A DNA stretch of 64,000 bases from the NCBI GenBank assembly GCA_963930655.1, contig OZ005610.1, positions 14,203,001 through 14,267,000 on the forward strand. Reading direction: 5' to 3'. The notes beneath the pieces were generated by a model. The model was not told where the DNA came from, searched no databases, and saw only the letters and a program-made list of their open reading frames with translations. The translations under genes were made by a program, and so were the position numbers. Positions 59,418-64,000 of the stretch are shown here, piece after piece (positions within the stretch are counted from its first letter, which is position 1; each line of letters starts with the position of its first letter). This DNA comes from Myrica gale (lineage: Eukaryota; Streptophyta; Magnoliopsida; Fagales; Myricaceae).

Positions 59418-60653
59418 CTGGAATGATACGCAGCATGTTTTTATGAACAAGCATAACAGGTTTATAACCAAGCATGACAAGTTATTTCTCAACAAGCATG
59501 ACATAGTATACGTATTTGCATGAAAGCAGTTTTTGTGCAAATGAAAACATGAAAGTTTTATGAGATCAAGAAAGTTTTATGAGATATTTGTCATCAAGTC
59601 TGACACGTCATGAGCATTTGCATGATTTTCTGGAAGAAAAAGAAAGTTTTGTGCAAATGAAAGTATGAGAAACATTTTATGATAAGTTGATTACTCATCA
59701 TCAAGCATGACATGAGCAAGTCATGAACAATTGCATTTGCATTTATTTTTCTCATAAGGATGAAAGAGAAATTTTATGCAAATGAAAGTACGATTTTATG
59801 TTACGAAAAGTTAAGAGGCTAAACAAGATGGTCGGTACCGTACCAAGTCAAGAAGGTGCATCCATACTGAAGGATGTTTACGTGAAGGGTGGATGTCACC
59901 TAGGACACTCATACCGAAGGATGCTTGCAAGAAGGATGGGTAGTCTAGGAGGTATGTGCAATCACACTGAAGGATGCTTGCAAGAAGGTGTGAACCTCCA
60001 AGGGTTGTGTCTAGCCACTGAAGGACGAATGCGAGAAGGTGTGCTAGCTCAATCATATGTAAGGTCCCCAAGGGAAATAGGGGACAGTTCCAATGGGAAC
60101 GCACAACCCTGATGTCAGGGGTAAATGGAGCTCAAGTAGCCCATAAGATAAGAATGAGAAAGATTTTCCAAAAGCAAGAGCTTTATAAGTATAAGAGATG
60201 TTTTCAAGAGCAAGTGCATGTGCATATGCAATCATGAGGCATACATGTGCATCAAAATTCATGATCATGCATGAATTACATACGTATACATGATATTACA
60301 AGTTCAAGTTCATTATGATTTCAATTTCATTATTATTTCAAGTTCAAGCTCATGATATTTCAAGTTCAAGTTCGTGATTATTTCAAGTTAAAGCTCATGA
60401 TATTTCAAGTTCAAGTACGTGAATTACATTATGTTCAAGTTCATAATTATTTCAAGTTTAAGCGCATGCTTATGATTTCAAGTTAAGTGCATGCTTATGA
60501 TTTTAAGTTCATGATTATGAGTTCAAGAACAAGTTCATGGTTTCAAACTCACGATTTCAAGTTCATATTTACAAACCATGATTTCAAGTTCATGTTTTAA
60601 TTATAATTCCTTACTGAGTCTTTCGACTCACTTTTTAAATTGTATCATTCCAG
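59418..60653 (+). ncRNA. Putative structured RNA domain, LTR C
   Basis: CTGGAATGATAC (59418-59429) and its exact complement GTATCATTCCAG (60642-60653) enclose three ATTTGCA/TGCAAAT pairs (59514/59536, 59616/59652, 59735/59777). Four hairpins with different but matching arms follow: CATCCA/TGGATG at 59859/59890, CTCAT/ATGGG at 59908/59936, TCACAC/GTGTGA at 59962/59988 and CTAGC/GCTAG at 60011/60043. Then come GTTCCAATGGGAAC, CCCTGATGTCAGGG and TGAGTCTTTCGACTCA (60615-60630). This is the most complete copy. Confidence 0.5.
60296..60600 (+). repeat. TTCAAGTTCAAG minisatellite inside LTR C
   Basis: Degenerate repeats of ATTTCAAGTTCAAGCTCATG, about 20-26 bases each, roughly 12 units. They lie between the hairpin series and the TGAGTC hairpin, and are absent at this point in LTRs A and B. 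Confidence 0.75.
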
Positions 60654-61029
60654 ATAACGTTTCAGGAGGGGAAATCTAGAAGAGGAACCGACGAGAATGA
60701 TCTTTCCTCTTTTGTTGTTCATTAGAGGATCCAAGATGTTTTATAAAGATGTTATGAGTAGGTCAATGTGAAGAGGATTTGATGGAATCCCTTAGATCAT
60801 GTACTTCAGTTGTGAAGCCATGCGATGTCATTAAGACGCTTACCCTATTACGAGGAAGTCGTTTTGGGTAAGTTGAAGTTATAGTAAATCTCTTTGGCCC
60901 GTCTCTCTCGGTTAGATGTGTAAAAAAAAAATTACGCTGCATTATTAAGAGAAAACGCTGGAACATTCATTGAGTGGATGTTCGCGGCTGTCATTAACCC
61001 CCCTTCGGGCTAGCGTTCGGGGCGTGACA

Positions 61030-63198
61030 TGAAATCAGTCCCGAGTTGGGTACTCGGACGAGTTTGACCGCTGCTGAGATTTAGTCCCGAGCAAGGTACT
61101 GAAGGTGTTCAAATGCTATTGAGATCAACTCCCGAGCAAGGTACTCGGAGGACTTTGACCGCTATTGAGATCAAGTCCTGAGCAAGGTAATGAGAGGAAT
61201 TCGACCACTGTAGAGATCAAATCCCAAGCAGGGTATTCGGAGGAGTTCAATCGCGGTTGAGATATTAACCCGAGCAGGGTACTCAGAGGACTTCGACCGC
61301 TGCTAAAATATAGTCTTAAGCAGGGTACTGAGAGAAATTCGATCGCTGCTGAGATTAAGTCTCAAGAAAGCTACTGGTAGAAGTTCGACCGCTGCGAAGA
61401 TCTAGTCATGAGCAGGGTACTCGGAGGAGTTGGATTGCTGCTGAGTTGAAGTACCAAAAATTGTACTCGGATGAGTTCGAACGCTACTGAGATCAAGTCT
61501 CGAGCAAGGTACTCGGAGGACTTCGACCGCTGCTAAAATCAAGTCCCGATTAGGGTACTTTGAGGAGTTCGACCGCTGCTGAGATCTAGTCCTGAGCAAG
61601 GTACTGGAGGTGTACGAATGTTGCTGAGATCATGTCCCGAGTAGAGTACTCGGAGGAGTTTGGTCGCTGTTGAGATCTAGTCTTGAGCAAAGGTATTGGA
61701 GGTGTTTGAATGCTGCTCAAATCAATTCCCGAGCAGGGTACTCGGAGAACTTGAACCGCTACTGAGATTGAGTCCCGAGCAGGGTACTTGGTGGACTACG
61801 ACCGTTGCTGAGATCTAGTCCCTAAATGGTTACTCAGAGGACTTCGATCGTAGCTAAAAACTAGTCCCGAGTAGGGTACTCAGAGAAGTTTGACTGCTGT
61901 TGAGATCAAGTCCCGAGCAGGATAATCGGAGCATTTCGACTGATCCTAAAATCTAGTCTCGAGCATGGTACAGAGAGGAATTCGACCGTTGTTAAGATCA
62001 AGTCCGAAGCAGGGTATTCAGAGGAGTTCGATCGTTGCTGAGATATTTTCCCAAGCAGGGTACTCTGAGGTTTTTCCTCTCCTGAAATCTAGTCCCGAGC
62101 AAGGTACTGAGAGTAATTATACCGGTTTCCCGAGCAGGATACTCGGAGGTGTTCGACTGCCGCTAAGATGTAGTGCTCAAAATTGTACTCCGATGAGTTC
62201 GACCGCTACTAAGATCAAGTCTCAAGCAAGGTACTCTGAGGACTTTGACCGCAGTTGAGATAAAGTCTCGAGTAGGGTACTCGAATGAGTTTGACCGTTG
62301 CTTAGATCTAGTCCCGAGTATGGTACTCGGAGGAGTTTGGCCGCTGCTGAGATCTAGTCCTGAGCCAGGTACTAGAGGTGTACTAATGCTGCTGAGATCA
62401 AGTCCCGAGTAGAGTAATCGGAGGAATTTGACCGTTGGTGAGATCAAGTCCAGAGCAAGGTACTGGAGGTGTTCGAATGCTGCTGAGATCAATTCCTGAG
62501 AAGGGTACTCGGAGCACTTCGACCGCTACTGAGATCAAGTCCCGAGCGGGGTACTCGGTGGACAACGAGCGCTGCTAAGATCTTATCCCTAAAAGGGTAC
62601 TCAGAGGACATCGATCGTTGCTAAAAACTAGTCTCGAGTGGGTATTCAAAGGACTTCGACCGCTGTTAAGATCAAGTCCAGAGCAGGATTCTCAGACTAC
62701 TTTGGCCCCTGCTAAAATCTAGTCCCGAGCTGGGTACATAAAGGAATTCGACCTCTACTGAGATCATGTCAGAAACAGAGTATTCGGAGGAGTTCGATTG
62801 CTGTTGAGATTTTATCCCGAGCAGGGTACTCGGAGGTTCGACCTCGGTTAGGATCAAGAGCCGAGGAGGGCACTTGGAGGTTTGACCTGGGCTGAGATCA
62901 TGTCCTGAGCAGGGTACTCGGAGGACTTCGACCGCTGCTGAGATCTAGTCCCGAGCAGGGTACTCCGAAGAGCTTGACTGCTGCTTATATCTAATCCCGA
63001 CCTGCGTACTCAGAAGAGTTAGACCTCTGCTGAGATTAAGTCCCGAGCAGGGTACTCGGAGGAGTTGGACCCCTGTTGAGATCTAGTCCCAAACAAGGTA
63101 CTGGAGGTGTTTGAATGCTGTTGAGATCAAGTCCAGAGTAGTGTACTCGGAGGACTTTGACCGCTACTAAAATCTAGGTCTGAGCAGGATACTAAGAT
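61030..63198. repeat. 46-bp tandem repeat array, right block
   Basis: Continues the array after the solo LTR, about 47 units by length. It ends abruptly at 63198 inside a unit (GAGCAGGATACTAAG, then unrelated TTTCC). Confidence 0.93.
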
Positions 63199-64000
63199 TT
63201 CCTTTAAATAATTTCACTATTGTTGTGAAATTTTATTAATGCAAGTCTATTATTATTTTTCTAAGAACCGAAATTTTCGAGGTAGATTTCTTTAATGAGT
63301 TTATTTTCCATTTCTTTAATATACTCCATAATTCATGAAGTTAGATATATGAAGAGAACTTTTATTTCTCATTGCCGAAAATCTTAAAGTAGAAAATCAT
63401 GATATAATGATTTATGGTTATGAAATTTTGTTGAGCATATAAATTATTATGTGTCTTTGATTATGTAGGCTTAAGCATCATTAGAGAATATAAGTGATAA
63501 GCTAGAGAGTTTATTAGGGAGATAAGCTCTTGTGATTATCAAAGAGATAAGTTAGAGTGTTTATTATTGAGATAAGTTATTGTATTGATATTGATAAGTT
63601 GATGTGCTTATTGGTGATAAGTTAGAGTGCACCTATTAGTGATAAGCTAATGTACTTATGTGATAAGTGAAATGAAAAGATGAAAAGGTGAATTGCAAGA
63701 GAGGATTACGTGAAAGACAAGGAGAAATTTGAAATTGGTGGTTGTGAAGTTCACGTGAAAGCCTTAAGTCATAAAGAGGAAGAAGACAATTGAGAGGATA
63801 GTGTGTCAAAGTGTCATTGGCTGCCGCCCATGCACCCAATGGACTTGGACGGAAGAAACGAGGCAGCCTTTTGCCTTTCACGTGAAGCCTCCCCCTTACC
63901 TCACATCAAGTCTTTCATCTCCTCACCATTTCATTCGCACTTCACTTCTCTCCATTTTCAGTTTTGCTTTCCTTTTCCCTTGACCGAAGCTCACCTCCCT
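63199..64000. other. Unassigned DNA after the array, with GATAAG repeats
   Basis: No gene seen. 63485-63665 holds about eight degenerate units of roughly 25 bases with GATAAGYTAGAGTGY or GATAAGTTATTGT. The last 300 bases (CACGTGAAGCC..., pyrimidine-rich end) resemble the promoter side of the long LTRs above, but the window ends before this can be tested. Confidence 0.45.

Larger units (their letters stand above)
57064..61029 (+). mobile_element. Solo LTR, subfamily C, inserted in the 46-bp array
   Basis: 3966 bp, TGTGAGACCCC to GGGGCGTGACA, with a perfect TGAAA duplication (57059-57063 and 61030-61034). The array reads through if it is removed. It contains two CGCTCGA-rich blocks, a TATA-like site, a GA-rich leader, a MITE, a micro-exon, the structured domain and a TTCAAG minisatellite. 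Termini and 3' layout match subfamily A, but the 5' two-thirds has little similarity. Confidence 0.93.

Noticed and set aside
49061-63198. Minus-strand ORFs up to 164 aa with repeated SGLDLSSG-TPPSTLLGTRSQ-like units
   Set aside because: The 46-bp unit is not a multiple of three, so reading cycles through all frames every 138 bases. Stops appear in most copies and no start or conserved length exists. These are repeat artefacts, not a repeat protein.

Overview
The window is nuclear DNA of a flowering plant, most likely a eudicot. The evidence is an intronless QALGGH zinc-finger gene with an EAR motif, a DUF3511 gene, and plant LINE, Copia and Gypsy retrotransposons with MITEs. I could not place it to species. 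It is gene-poor: two convincing protein genes (34466-35023, C2H2 zinc finger; 46301-46618, DUF3511), one weaker small ORF (24525-24794) and one LRR receptor-kinase relic (40448-40958, minus). Nearly everything else is transposon-derived.

Layout. 1-8262 is a decayed LINE (reverse transcriptase, zf-RVT, RNase H) broken by two members of one Copia-like family: a reverse solo LTR (1801-2987) and a forward element with two LTRs that carries only gag (3283-7881). 9862-19093 is a roughly 4.55-kb solo LTR in reverse orientation (TSD TCATC). A second, forward 4.68-kb solo LTR of the same family lies inside it (10621-15296, TSD CATAC). A related, degraded LTR lies at about 20470-23813. 24.8-34.4 kb is AT-rich intergenic DNA with MITEs. 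36443-40447 is a degenerate Ty3/Gypsy element on the minus strand (TSD GGTTC) that landed in the LRR relic. 44.9-49.0 kb holds two inverted copies of another LTR-like sequence around the DUF3511 gene. 49061-63198 is an array of a degenerate 46-bp tandem repeat (about 10 kb, roughly 220 units), split by a third solo LTR of the TGTGAGACCCC...GTGACA type (57064-61029, TSD TGAAA).

The main discovery candidate lies in these long LTRs. Four copies from three subfamilies (A forward, A reverse, B, C) share an ordered layout although much of their sequence has diverged. The order is: a GA-rich leader ending at a splice-donor-like site; a possible micro-exon of 42 or 32 nt (TTGTAG acceptor, GTAAGT donor); the 12-mer CTGGAATGATAC; ATTTGCA/TGCAAAT hairpins; three to five hairpins whose arms differ in sequence but stay complementary; hairpins GTTCC/GGAAC, CCCTGA/TCAGGG and TGAGTC/GACTCA; and finally GTATCATTCCAG, the reverse complement of the first 12-mer, ending in an acceptor-like CAG. 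This looks like a conserved structured RNA domain or intron carried by LTRs. I inferred it by eye and have no expression or folding data.
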